Below are positions 54,205 to 63,275 of a stretch of 64,000 nt of DNA, one piece after another. Position numbers and translations under genes: made by a program. Position 1 is the stretch's first letter, and every line of letters starts with the position of its first letter. The notes beneath the pieces are model-generated. The model did no database searches, was not told where the DNA came from, and was given only the letters and a program-made list of their open reading frames with translations. The stretch is from Ruegeria_C sp040830705 (GTDB lineage Bacteria > Pseudomonadota > Alphaproteobacteria > Rhodobacterales > Rhodobacteraceae): the NCBI GenBank assembly GCA_040830705.1, contig JBFOME010000017.1:1-64000 (forward strand). The letters are read 5' to 3'.

Positions 54205-55034
54205 CGCTCGCGACGCTTGCAGACGTATTGCAGCCGGCATTGCGGCAGGGCCATGCCGTGGGCGGGTTGGTAACGCTGGGCTGGGAAGATATGCGTGCCT
54301 ACGTTGCGGCCGCGGAAGCTGAGGGCGTGCCGGTGATCCTGCAAGCGGGTCCAAGCTGCCGCGCCCACACGCCCTTGCCGGTGCTGGGCAAGATGTTCCT
54401 GCACTTGGCCGAAAGCGCCTCGGTGCCCGTGGTGGCGCATCTGGATCATGGCTATACGCTGGAAGAATGCTGCGAAGCGCTCGATAGCGGGTTCACCTCA
54501 TTGATGTTCGATGGGTCGCGTAAGCCACTTACACAGAATATTGACGAGACCGCTGCCATTGCAGAGATGGCTCATAACGCCGGGATCTCGTGTGAGGGCG
54601 AGATTGGTTTCGTGGGCTATTCAGGTGGCGAGTCCTCTGCCGGGACCGATCCGGAGGAGGCCGCGCAATTCGCGCGTGAAACCGGCGTTGACGCGATGGC
54701 GATTTCGGTCGGCAATGTGCACTTGCAACAGGAAAGCTCTGCGGGGCTGGACGAAACCCGCGTTCGCGCCATCGAGTCTGTGACCGATGTGCCGCTTGTC
54801 ATCCATGGCGGCTCGGGCGTGCCAGAGGCGCAGCGCCGATCGCTGGCGACTGGTTCGCACATCTGCAAGTTCAACATCGGGACCGAACTGCGCATGGCCT
54901 TCGGCGCCGCCTTGCGTGAGGTGGTGAACCGCGACCCGGACCGTTTCGACCGGGTGCAGATCCTGTCGGAGACCCATGACCCGCTGGTTGAGGCCACGCG
55001 CAGGGTGTTGCGCGCCTTCGGAGGCAGATCTTAA
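54201..55034 (+). CDS. iolJ: Class II aldolase, IolJ-like
   Basis: 277 residues. Class II fructose-bisphosphate aldolase family: metal ligands in VVAHLDHGYTLEECCEAL, GEIGFVGYSGGE, and PLVIHGGSGVPE with the third histidine. KFNIGTELRMAF binds phosphate. The place in the operon after iolB suggests it splits 2-deoxy-5-keto-gluconate 6-phosphate into dihydroxyacetone phosphate and malonic semialdehyde. No iolA (semialdehyde dehydrogenase) gene is in the window. Confidence 0.88.
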   Translation: MTLATLADVLQPALRQGHAVGGLVTLGWEDMRAYVAAAEAEGVPVILQAGPSCRAHTPLPVLGKMFLHLAESASVPVVAHLDHGYTLEECCEALDSGFTSLMFDGSRKPLTQNIDETAAIAEMAHNAGISCEGEIGFVGYSGGESSAGTDPEEAAQFARETGVDAMAISVGNVHLQQESSAGLDETRVRAIESVTDVPLVIHGGSGVPEAQRRSLATGSHICKFNIGTELRMAFGAALREVVNRDPDRFDRVQILSETHDPLVEATRRVLRAFGGRS

Positions 55035-55523
55035 GGTCCGTTCTTTTGTTGGAACGCCAGGCCAGCAAGGCGCGTAGATCCCGTCCCCTTGTGATCGGGA
55101 CCGCCTATTGCGTTCTGCCTGATCGTTAGCGTCACGAACCAAACTCGAAGTCCCGAGCTGCATGCCGAACGCATCGAACAAAGAGACATATATATAAATC
55201 GGCTCGCGCGGCGAGCTATCATGCAGAGGTGAACATCGCATCGGTCGGGAGAACGGGCGGGACCTGCGCTCAAGACGGGCGGCTCAAGGGCAGCCGCGGC
55301 GTGTCCCAAAGAGCGTTCGGCAGCCCATGAAATGGAGGCGCGCAACGCATCGAAATGGTACACAGTAGCCGATGTTTCGCTCGACCACTTTTCTGAAATC
55401 GGTGCCTTGCAAGGCCAAGTCGCGTGAAAAGGTGCAGCAAAATGCCCCGAAACGAATTGATACCACCGCTCGGCTGCGCCAGAGTGTTACCGCAGGCCAG
55501 AGAAGAACGCAGGTAACAGCCCA
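55035..55523. other. 489-bp gap between iol and type VI secretion genes
   Basis: No gene is supported. Features seen: a weak hairpin CGTTC/GAACG just after iolJ; an AT-rich patch ATATATATAAATC near 55188, followed by a GCTCGC-GCG-GCGAGC hairpin (55202-55216); and a perfect 12-bp palindrome GCCTTGCAAGGC (55404-55415), about 110 bp before tssL. The patch and palindrome may mark the tssL promoter and an operator. Codon-like frames on the minus strand here do not resemble any protein I know. Confidence 0.4.
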
Positions 55524-57020
55524 ATGTCTGATAAGGACCCGTTTGCCGAACCGAATGATACGGACAAGACGGTGATCCGCCCGAATCCCGGCGGGCGTCG
55601 TTCTGCGCCTCAGCAGCCGCCTGCGCCGGGCTATCCCGATCCCAATATGGCACCCCCGCAGCAGGGTTATCCGCCGCAGCAGCCCGGTTATCCGCCCCAA
55701 CAGCCGGCTTATGGCGTGCCACCGGCACAGCCCCATCCGCCGCAGCAACCTCAACAGCCCGCAGGGCAGCAGGCCTATGGTGTACCGCCCGCGTCGCAGC
55801 CGCAAAGCCAGCCAGCACCCGACACGCAGCCTGTGGTAATGACTGGGATGAACCGGCTCAACGCCTGTGCGACGCCGCTCTTTTCGCTGATCAGCCGTAT
55901 CCGCAACCGGGCGCAGCATATGGATCCCGACAAGCTGCGCGAAAGCGTTGTCTCCGAGGTGCGGGCCTTTGAGAACGCGGCTCTGCAGGCGGGCATTCCG
56001 GCGCAAACGGTCAAGATCGCGCGCTATGCGCTTTGCGCGACGCTTGACGATGTGGTGCTGAACACGCCTTGGGGAGAGCAATCGGTCTGGGCCACGCAAT
56101 CGCTGGTGGGGACGTTCCACCGCGAAACCGTGGGCGGCGACCGCTTCTATGATCTGCTGGCGCGGCTGGAGAAAGATCCGGCCAACAATATCGAGCTGCT
56201 GGAATTCGTCTATATGTGCTTGTCGCTGGGCTTCGAGGGCCGCTTGCGCGTCGAGCAGGGCGGGAGCGACAAGCACTTGCAGATCCGGCAGGGGCTGGCG
56301 CGGATAATCAGGGCACAGCGCGGCCCGATGGAGCGCGACCTGTCACCCCATTGGGAAGGGGTCGACAAACCCTATCGCGCGCTCAGCATGTGGCGGCCGG
56401 TCTGGATTGCAGTGGCGGTCACGGTGCTGCTGCTGATCCTGGAATTTTCGGGTCTTTCCTACGCTCTGTCGAACCGCACCGAAAACATCGTCGGCCAGCT
56501 TTCCGTTATTGATGCGGGCCCCGTGGCCGAGTTGCAGCGCCGCGCGCCGCCGCCGCCACCCCCGCCGGTGATCGAACAGCCACAGGTCGAGAAGGTGGTG
56601 GAGTTTCTCAAACCCGAGATTGACGAGGGGTTGGTCGAGGTCTTTCAGAAAGGCAATACGCTGATCATCCGTATCAAGGGCTCAGGCATGTTCGGGTCTG
56701 GCTCGGATCGGCTTCAGGACAAGTACGAGGACGCCGTGCGCCGGGTTGCGGTGGCGCTGAATGATGAGCCCGGCAACGTGATCGTGGCAGGCCATTCCGA
56801 CAATGTGCCGATCCGCACTTCGCGCTTCCCGTCCAATTTGGCCCTTTCTTTGGCACGCGCGAAATCGGTGATGAAACAGATGGCCGAGGCGCTGGACGAT
56901 CCTGACAGGCTTAGCGCCGAGGGCCGCGCAGATGCCGAGCCCATAGCAGACAATGCGACCGCCGAAGGCCGCGCCGCCAACCGGCGCATCGAAGTCCTGC
57001 TGGTGCAGGAGGAGACCTGA
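55524..57020 (+). CDS. tssL: Type VI secretion TssL (DotU/IcmH) fused to OmpA-like domain
   Basis: 498 residues. A Pro/Gln/Tyr-rich N-terminal stretch (about 25-103) with repeated GYPPQQP units; DotU domain (about 108-285) with FENAALQAGIP and YALCATLDDVVLNTPWG; one membrane helix (about 291-313); a proline stretch; and an OmpA-like peptidoglycan-binding domain (about 375-495) with AGHSDNVPI and NRRIEVLL. It is an 'evolved' TssL that anchors the membrane complex to the cell wall. The N-terminal DTDKTVIRPNPGG contains T16, a possible site for threonine phosphorylation read by an FHA protein. It overlaps tssM by 1 bp. Confidence 0.95.
   Translation: MSDKDPFAEPNDTDKTVIRPNPGGRRSAPQQPPAPGYPDPNMAPPQQGYPPQQPGYPPQQPAYGVPPAQPHPPQQPQQPAGQQAYGVPPASQPQSQPAPDTQPVVMTGMNRLNACATPLFSLISRIRNRAQHMDPDKLRESVVSEVRAFENAALQAGIPAQTVKIARYALCATLDDVVLNTPWGEQSVWATQSLVGTFHRETVGGDRFYDLLARLEKDPANNIELLEFVYMCLSLGFEGRLRVEQGGSDKHLQIRQGLARIIRAQRGPMERDLSPHWEGVDKPYRALSMWRPVWIAVAVTVLLLILEFSGLSYALSNRTENIVGQLSVIDAGPVAELQRRAPPPPPPPVIEQPQVEKVVEFLKPEIDEGLVEVFQKGNTLIIRIKGSGMFGSGSDRLQDKYEDAVRRVAVALNDEPGNVIVAGHSDNVPIRTSRFPSNLALSLARAKSVMKQMAEALDDPDRLSAEGRADAEPIADNATAEGRAANRRIEVLLVQEET
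55651..55730 (+). repeat. Short degenerate repeats coding for GYPPQQP units in tssL
   Basis: Two to three copies of a 24-bp unit coding for Q-P-G-Y-P-P-Q-Q or a variant, in frame in the low-complexity N-terminal region. Copy number of such units can vary between strains. Confidence 0.6.
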
Positions 57021-60000
57021 TGTTCATCCGCAGATACCTGTTCCCCCTGTTCCGTTCGATCTATTTCGTGCTGTTCTTCACAGCAGCTGTGCTGGCCGGC
57101 GCGCTTTATTATTTCGGCCCGATGATCGGCAGCGAAGACTGGCGACCGCTGGACACGCTGCGGTCGAGGCTGATTTGGGGTGGGGCGATCTTCGGCTTCT
57201 TCTTCCTGATCGCCATGATCATCTTTTTCGTCCGTCGCCGTCGCGACAAGAAATTGGAAGAAGAGATTACGGAGGCCGTGGCCGACGAACCAGATTTGCT
57301 GGGCAGCGAATTGGACGAGTTGCGCGGCAAGCTGAAACAGGCCATGGCCGCGCTGCGCAAGTCCAAGAACGGGCGCAAGCACCTCAATGAACTGCCATGG
57401 TACGTGATGATCGGCCCGCCCGGTGCGGGCAAGACGACGGCCATTGTAAATTCCGGCCTGCAATTCCCGCTGGCCGGAGAGATGGGCAAGACTGCCATCG
57501 GTGGCGTTGGTGGGACCCGCAACTGCGACTGGTGGTTCACCGAAAACGCAGTGCTGATCGACACCGCGGGCCGCTATACCACGCAGGAAAGCGATGCCGA
57601 GACCGACAATGCCGCCTGGATCGGCTTTCTGAGCCTGCTCAAGAAGTACCGCAAACGACAGCCGATCAATGGCGCAATGATCGCCATTTCGCTGTCAGAT
57701 CTCTCACTGCAGGACGAGATCACCCAAAAGGAACACGCAAAGGCGATCCGCCGACGTCTGGAAGAGCTACGCGAGAAGCTGGGCGTCCGGTTCCCGATCT
57801 ATGTGCTCTTCACCAAAGCCGACCTGATCGCAGGATTTGCCGAGTTTCACGACAATCTCGGCAAGGAAGATCGCGAACAGGTTTGGGGCTTTACCCTGCC
57901 GCTTGACAAGACGCGGGGTGAGGCCAGCCCCGTGGCTGCGTTTGACGAAGAGTTCGCGGGCATTCTTGCGCGGCTGAATTCTCAGGCGCTCGAGCGGATG
58001 CAGATCGAAACCGACCCACAGCGCCGAGCGCTGATCGCGGGCTTCCCTGTGCAGGTGGCAAGCGTGCGCAAGACCGCACGCGAGTTTTTGTCCGAAGTCT
58101 TCAACGACAACCGCTACCAGCACCGCCAGATGTTGCGCGGGGTCTATTTCACCTCGGGCACGCAGGAAGGCACTCCCATCGACCGTCTGATGCTGGGCAT
58201 GGCGCGCACTTTCGGGATCGGGCGGCAGGCCATCGGCTCTGGCACCGGAACAGGGCGCTCCTACTTCCTGACACGGCTCTTTGAAGAGGTGATCTTTCGA
58301 GAGGCCGGTCTGGTCAGCGCCGATGACAAGGTCGAGCGGCGCTACAAGATCACCAAATGGGTGTCGATTGCTGCGACCATTATCGCAGCTCTTGGCATTG
58401 GCGGGCTACTTGTGCGGTCCTTCCTTGGCAATTCGGAGCTGATCGCCGACGCGCAGGAGCATGTGAGCGCCTATCAGGCCGCCGCCGCTACCCTGCCGCC
58501 CAGCCCGGTGGGCGACACCGATCTGGTACCGGTTGTGGAAGCGCTGAATAATTTGCGCGACATGCCCGCTAACCCGGTGCTGTCCGACCCTAAGCCGGAC
58601 CCGAAGCTGACCTATGGCCTCTATCAGGGCGAGGTGATCGGGACGCAGGCCTCGCAGACCTATCGCGCTGCTTTGAACCAGCGCCTGCTGCCGCGCCTGC
58701 TGCTACGTCTCGAAGAGCAGATGGCTGCCAATATCAACAACCCCGATGTGCTCTATGAGGCGCTCAAAGTCTATCTGATGCTTGGCCTGCAAGGGCCGAT
58801 GAATCAGGATCTGGTCAAGCAGTGGATGAACCTCGACTGGTCAGTGTCTTTCCCCGATGCCGGACGAGCTGATTTTAGGCAGGACCTGAATGACCATCTC
58901 GATGCTCTACTTAGCCAGCCAATGCAGGAGATTGCGCTGAACGGACCGCTGGTCGATCAGGTGCAGGGCATCCTGTCGGAAATGCCGCTGGCGCAGCGCG
59001 TCTATAACGGCATCATTGCTAGTCAGGCGGCGCAGGCGCTGCCGCAATGGCGCGTCACCGACGCAGGTGGACCCGCCGTCAGCCGGGTTCTGGTCCGGTC
59101 CTCGGGCAAGCCGCTCAATGAAGGAATTGAAGGTATCTTCACCTATGACGGCTTCAACAATGTATTCCTTGGTGAGGCTTTGGGCGTCGCCAGGCGGGTG
59201 CAGGGCGAAAGCTGGGTTCTAGGTCCGCGGGGCGAGGCCGAACAGACCGAACAGGCGCTTGCCGCGTTGAGCCGAGATGTGCTGGACCTTTACTACAACG
59301 ATTATATCGCCCGCTACGATCAGGTGCTGGGCGATGTCGACATAATCCCGATGGAAAGCCTCAGCCACGCCGTTGAAGTGACCAATGTGCTTTCCGGTCC
59401 AACCTCGCCCATCGTGAACATCCTGAACGCGATCTCGGACGAGACCAAACTGGCTGAGGATCGCTCGGTTCTCGGCAATTCCGAGGTGAGCGAAGGGCTG
59501 GGCACCGTGGCTGGTATCGAGTTGCAGGCAAATACATCCGTGCAGACGCGTATTCTGCTGGAGGCATTGGCAAAATCCGCATCGGGTCAGGGCGGGCCAC
59601 CACCCGCACCGCCGGGCACCTATGTGCAGGACCGGTTCGAATGGCTGCACAACCTGACCGAACGGCCCGAGGGCCAGCCGTCGCAGCTAGATCAGCTGAT
59701 GGGCAGCCTGACCGAGGTCTATCAAGAGCTGAACAAGATGTCGTTCAGCGGCGTGTCGGGTGGCGAAACGGGTGCAGCGCTGCAGCGGTTCCAACAGGAG
59801 GCCGGTCGAGTCGATGGGCCGATGGAACGCTGGGCGACGCAGGTGATCACCGGGTCCAGTGGCATCACCACCGACAGTACGCGCGCTTCGATCAACGCGC
59901 GCTGGCAGGCTGATGTGCTGCCCTTCTGCACCCAGGTGCTGGACAATCGCTATCCATTCAACCGCCGCTCGCGCGCCGACGTGGCGATGGGTGATTTCGC

Positions 60001-60589
60001 CAAGCTCTTTGGTCCAAGCGGGTTGATCGACACTTTCTTCACCCAGACGCTGGCTAAGCATGTGGACATGCGAACGCGACCCTGGTCTTGGAAGACCGGC
60101 GTGAACCAGACCGATCTGGGCATCAGTCCGGCCGTTCTGCAGCAGATGCAATATGCCGCTGAGATCAAGGAAGCGTTCTTTGCCAATGGTCCACAGCCCC
60201 AAATCCAGTTCCAGATCATGCCCGAGGCGCTGGACCCCAAAGCCAAGAGCGTGAAGCTGGAGATCGACGGCCAAACGCTGGAATTCCAGCACCGCGGCGG
60301 GTTGCCCACACCAATGGCAATCACCTGGCCCGGGCCCGTGGGACTGGCGCGGGTCAGCTTTGAGCCGGCCAAGCGAAATGTCGAAAGCGTTCTGACCCGC
60401 GACGGGCCATGGGCGTGGTTCCGTCTGTTGGACGCCGCCGAGGTGCGTCGTACCAATGTGTCGGACCGTAAGAAGGTCATCTTCAACGTGGGCGGTCGCA
60501 TCGCGATCTTTCAGCTTCAATCTGGTTCGGTCCTCAACCCCTTTGCGCTGCCCGCCCTCAGTAAGTTCAACTGTCCGAAGTCGTTCTGA
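57020..60589 (+). CDS. tssM: Type VI secretion membrane subunit TssM (IcmF)
   Basis: 1189 residues, full length. Two N-terminal membrane helices (about 8-35 and 52-75), a cytoplasmic NTPase-like domain with an intact Walker A GPPGAGKTT (about residues 132-140), a third helix near 450-475, then a long periplasmic region with the C-terminal beta domain. Together with TssL (and TssJ, absent here) it forms the trans-envelope complex. The intact P-loop suggests a nucleotide-using TssM. Confidence 0.96.
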   Translation: MFIRRYLFPLFRSIYFVLFFTAAVLAGALYYFGPMIGSEDWRPLDTLRSRLIWGGAIFGFFFLIAMIIFFVRRRRDKKLEEEITEAVADEPDLLGSELDELRGKLKQAMAALRKSKNGRKHLNELPWYVMIGPPGAGKTTAIVNSGLQFPLAGEMGKTAIGGVGGTRNCDWWFTENAVLIDTAGRYTTQESDAETDNAAWIGFLSLLKKYRKRQPINGAMIAISLSDLSLQDEITQKEHAKAIRRRLEELREKLGVRFPIYVLFTKADLIAGFAEFHDNLGKEDREQVWGFTLPLDKTRGEASPVAAFDEEFAGILARLNSQALERMQIETDPQRRALIAGFPVQVASVRKTAREFLSEVFNDNRYQHRQMLRGVYFTSGTQEGTPIDRLMLGMARTFGIGRQAIGSGTGTGRSYFLTRLFEEVIFREAGLVSADDKVERRYKITKWVSIAATIIAALGIGGLLVRSFLGNSELIADAQEHVSAYQAAAATLPPSPVGDTDLVPVVEALNNLRDMPANPVLSDPKPDPKLTYGLYQGEVIGTQASQTYRAALNQRLLPRLLLRLEEQMAANINNPDVLYEALKVYLMLGLQGPMNQDLVKQWMNLDWSVSFPDAGRADFRQDLNDHLDALLSQPMQEIALNGPLVDQVQGILSEMPLAQRVYNGIIASQAAQALPQWRVTDAGGPAVSRVLVRSSGKPLNEGIEGIFTYDGFNNVFLGEALGVARRVQGESWVLGPRGEAEQTEQALAALSRDVLDLYYNDYIARYDQVLGDVDIIPMESLSHAVEVTNVLSGPTSPIVNILNAISDETKLAEDRSVLGNSEVSEGLGTVAGIELQANTSVQTRILLEALAKSASGQGGPPPAPPGTYVQDRFEWLHNLTERPEGQPSQLDQLMGSLTEVYQELNKMSFSGVSGGETGAALQRFQQEAGRVDGPMERWATQVITGSSGITTDSTRASINARWQADVLPFCTQVLDNRYPFNRRSRADVAMGDFAKLFGPSGLIDTFFTQTLAKHVDMRTRPWSWKTGVNQTDLGISPAVLQQMQYAAEIKEAFFANGPQPQIQFQIMPEALDPKAKSVKLEIDGQTLEFQHRGGLPTPMAITWPGPVGLARVSFEPAKRNVESVLTRDGPWAWFRLLDAAEVRRTNVSDRKKVIFNVGGRIAIFQLQSGSVLNPFALPALSKFNCPKSF

Positions 60590-61275
60590 TGGATCATCCC
60601 GGATTCGGCGCGTTTGGCAAAATGCCATCGGTAGGCGATTTCTTTCGCCTGAACATTTCGGCCTCGTTCGTGCAAGTCTGGGACGAATGGATTCAGCGGG
60701 GGATGCTGGACGGACAAAACAACAGCGGTGAGGCGTGGGACCGGCTCTACATGTCTGCCCCGATCTGGCGCTTTTGCCTGTCGCCGGGCCTGGCGGGACC
60801 GCATAAGATGCTGGGTGTCCTGATGCCCTCGGTCGATCGGGTTGGGCGACGGTTTCCCTTGACGCTGGCAGCGCGCGTTTCGGCGGAAGGCTCGGCCATT
60901 CTGGATCATTTCCGTGAGACGGATCTCTACCTGAGGCTGGAAGACCTCGCACTTGCGGCGCTCGAAGATGACATGACCCGCGACAAGCTGGCGGCAGCGC
61001 TGGAAGAGGTGCCGAAGCCGCAGCGCCGCAGCGATGCGCGGGTCAGGAAGGCGGGAAATACGCTGGTGATCACCCAAGGAGAGGGGATTGGCGATGTCCT
61101 GCCCGATTTGGCTGCCGGCTTAATGGCGGGGGACTATCGTGCGCCCAGCATTTGGAGCACCGAAGTTGCGGGCGTACCGCGTCTGATGACCTGCGAAGGT
61201 TTACCAACAGATGTAAACATGCAAGGTTTGTTCAACCTGACCGCTGCAATCTGGACCGAGGCAAGGCCCATATGA
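60589..61275 (+). CDS. tagF: Type VI secretion-associated TagF (ImpM)
   Basis: 228 residues. The opening GFGAFGKMPSVGDFFRLN is the hallmark of TagF, followed by FVQVWDEWIQRGM and GRRFPLTLAA. TagF represses T6SS firing post-translationally, in some species through Fha, independently of PpkA. It abuts tssM and overlaps the phosphatase gene. In some bacteria TagF and PppA are fused; here they are separate but overlapping. Confidence 0.94.
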   Translation: MDHPGFGAFGKMPSVGDFFRLNISASFVQVWDEWIQRGMLDGQNNSGEAWDRLYMSAPIWRFCLSPGLAGPHKMLGVLMPSVDRVGRRFPLTLAARVSAEGSAILDHFRETDLYLRLEDLALAALEDDMTRDKLAAALEEVPKPQRRSDARVRKAGNTLVITQGEGIGDVLPDLAAGLMAGDYRAPSIWSTEVAGVPRLMTCEGLPTDVNMQGLFNLTAAIWTEARPI

Positions 61276-61994
61276 ATTCACGACCCCGGGTCCGATATAG
61301 TGCCCGCAGCCATGTTGGGCTGGTGCGCAAAGTCAACGAAGATGCGGTGCTCGCCATGCTGGACGAGGGGCTGTGGCTCGTTTCGGACGGGATGGGGGGA
61401 CATGAGGCCGGAGACTATGCCAGTCGCCTGATCGCCGACATGACCGCTGCGATCCCGCCGGGCCTGCCACCTGCCGAACGGTTGAACGCACTGCGCGATA
61501 TCTTGAGCAAGGCGCATAAGGTGATCCGCGCCGAAGCCGACAAGCGCGGTGGCAAGACCATTGGCGCGACCGTGGTTAGTCTGATGCTCGCCAACGGGCA
61601 TTTCGTCGGGCTCTGGGCCGGAGACAGCCGCATCTATCTACTGCGCGACGGCAAGATTCAGATGCTGACCAGCGATCATTCCTTTGTGGCCGAACTTGTG
61701 CACGACGGCAAATTGACCTGGGACGAGGCCGAGCACCATCCGCAATCCAACGCGATCACCCGCGCCGTTGGTGTGGGTGAAGAACTGGAACTCGACAAGA
61801 TCCGCGGCGAGTTGCAAACCGGCGATCGGTTCCTGCTGTGCTCGGATGGGCTGACCAAATACGCGACCTTCGCCATGCTGGAAAAGGCCTTGAAGGAATT
61901 GCCGCTGGAAACCGTGTCTGACCGGCTGGTCCAGATGGCATTGGATGGCGGAGGTGCCGACAATATCTCGGTCATCGTGATCGAGGTCACTTAG
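61272..61994 (+). CDS. pppA: PP2C-family Ser/Thr phosphatase (PppA-like)
   Basis: 240 residues from the ATG at 61272, overlapping the tagF stop; an earlier in-frame start lies inside tagF. PP2C metal-binding motifs are intact: VRKVNEDAVL, LVSDGMGGHEAGD, GLWAGDSRIYLLRDG, LCSDGLT and GGGADNISVIVI. In type VI systems PppA reverses threonine phosphorylation by PpkA and so switches assembly off. The gene order after tagF fits this role. Confidence 0.93.
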   Translation: MNSRPRVRYSARSHVGLVRKVNEDAVLAMLDEGLWLVSDGMGGHEAGDYASRLIADMTAAIPPGLPPAERLNALRDILSKAHKVIRAEADKRGGKTIGATVVSLMLANGHFVGLWAGDSRIYLLRDGKIQMLTSDHSFVAELVHDGKLTWDEAEHHPQSNAITRAVGVGEELELDKIRGELQTGDRFLLCSDGLTKYATFAMLEKALKELPLETVSDRLVQMALDGGGADNISVIVIEVT

Positions 61995-62242
61995 GCAGTA
62001 CTCATCCCGGCAATCATCGCCCCTAGCGCCACAATGTGGATCAGCATGATCGCCCGGTCGTTCCACAACACACCCACCGCGAACCAGCCGAACACTCCAA
62101 CCAAAAACAAGTAGAGGTTCATCGGGGTCCAGCCGATGGCAGTGGCTGTATAGCCCATGATCTGGATGATCGAGGCTACCCACTTGATGGTAAAGGCGAT
62201 GCGCTCTTTCAGGGGTGCGCTCAGAGAGATCGCGTGTGACAT
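61991..62242 (-). CDS. Small conserved-looking membrane protein
   Basis: 83 residues. About three hydrophobic stretches: WVASIIQIMGYTATAIGW, LYLFLVGVFGWFAVGVL and IMLIHIVALGAMIAGM. Hydrophilic N-terminus with KERIAFTIK. No motif points to a function; I have the impression of a family found across Rhodobacterales but cannot name it with certainty. It overlaps the end of pppA by 4 bp on the other strand and is divergent from the LysR gene. Confidence 0.7.
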   Translation of the reverse strand: MSHAISLSAPLKERIAFTIKWVASIIQIMGYTATAIGWTPMNLYLFLVGVFGWFAVGVLWNDRAIMLIHIVALGAMIAGMSTA

Positions 62243-62379
62243 CCATTTCTATCCTTTGGGCAAAATGTCTCGGGTTGGTGTAGGCGTGTCCGGCCTGTTT
62301 GCGGAGCGGATGTAACAGTGCAGGGTGCCCGATGCGCTCCAGAATTGATGTCGTGTGACTGTAGGAATATTATCGGCTC

Positions 62380-63258
62380 ATGGCCCCACTGCCTCCTCTC
62401 AACGCGCTGCGTGCCTTTGATGCCGCGGGCCGTCACCTGAATTTTCGGGCGGCGGCGGATGAATTGGGCGTGACGCAGGGTGCCGTAGCGCAACACGTGC
62501 GACAGTTGGAGGCGCAGCTGGGCGTTCCGCTTTTCGAAAGACAGCCCAAGGGTCTGTCCTTCACCCCTGCCGGGCGGGGGTATCACGCGCGCATCGCAGC
62601 GGCGTTTCAGGACCTGCGTGTGGCGACGGATGCGCTGCGGCCGGAGCCGGGCAGGGTTTTGATCAGTGTGACGCCAACCTTTGCATCCAAATGGCTGATA
62701 CCGCATTTGCCCGAGTTCGCTGCAGCGTATCCGGACATTGATCTGCAGATTCTCGCAACCGAAAATATCATGCGGTTTCATGGTGATGGGATCGACCTGG
62801 CGGTTCGGCAGGGCCAGCCGCCCTTTGGGGCCGCGCTGGAGGTGATGCGCCTTTTCCGGCAAGAGATCATCGCCGTTGCCGCGCCCTCGCTGGTGACGGG
62901 CCATCCATTGCCGCTTGATCCTGCTATCTTTGCGGCCTTGCCCAAGTTGCACGATACCCATGACCTCTGGCCCGGTTTCCTGGAAGAGCTTGGCATCCAG
63001 GATCAAAGTGGGCGCGGCTTGCGCCTGAGCCAGACCGACTTGTCGATAGATGCGGCGCGTGCGGGGCAGGGGATCGCGCTGGTCAGCCGTTTCCTTGTCG
63101 CCCGCGACATTGTAGCCGGACAGCTTGCGCAGATCAGACCCGAGATGCTTAACGGGAAGCAGGATTTCTATCTGCTGGCAGAGCGCCGCAAACGGCGCGA
63201 TCCCGCTACGCAGGCGGTACTGGACTGGTTTGCCTTGCATGCCGAACCGGATCGCTGA
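62380..63258 (+). CDS. LysR-family regulator, GcvA-like
   Basis: 292 residues. N-terminal winged HTH (about 5-64): PLNALRAFDAAGRHLNFRAA with TQGAVAQHVRQLEAQLGVPLF. The effector-binding domain has TPTFASKWLIPHLPEF and DGIDLAVRQG, typical of the GcvA/AmpR branch. It probably controls the divergent membrane protein gene (61991-62242) or a distant target. The 137-bp gap before it should hold its binding site, which I could not define. Confidence 0.9.
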   Translation: MAPLPPLNALRAFDAAGRHLNFRAAADELGVTQGAVAQHVRQLEAQLGVPLFERQPKGLSFTPAGRGYHARIAAAFQDLRVATDALRPEPGRVLISVTPTFASKWLIPHLPEFAAAYPDIDLQILATENIMRFHGDGIDLAVRQGQPPFGAALEVMRLFRQEIIAVAAPSLVTGHPLPLDPAIFAALPKLHDTHDLWPGFLEELGIQDQSGRGLRLSQTDLSIDAARAGQGIALVSRFLVARDIVAGQLAQIRPEMLNGKQDFYLLAERRKRRDPATQAVLDWFALHAEPDR

Positions 63259-63275
63259 GCCAATGAGCCGTCCGT

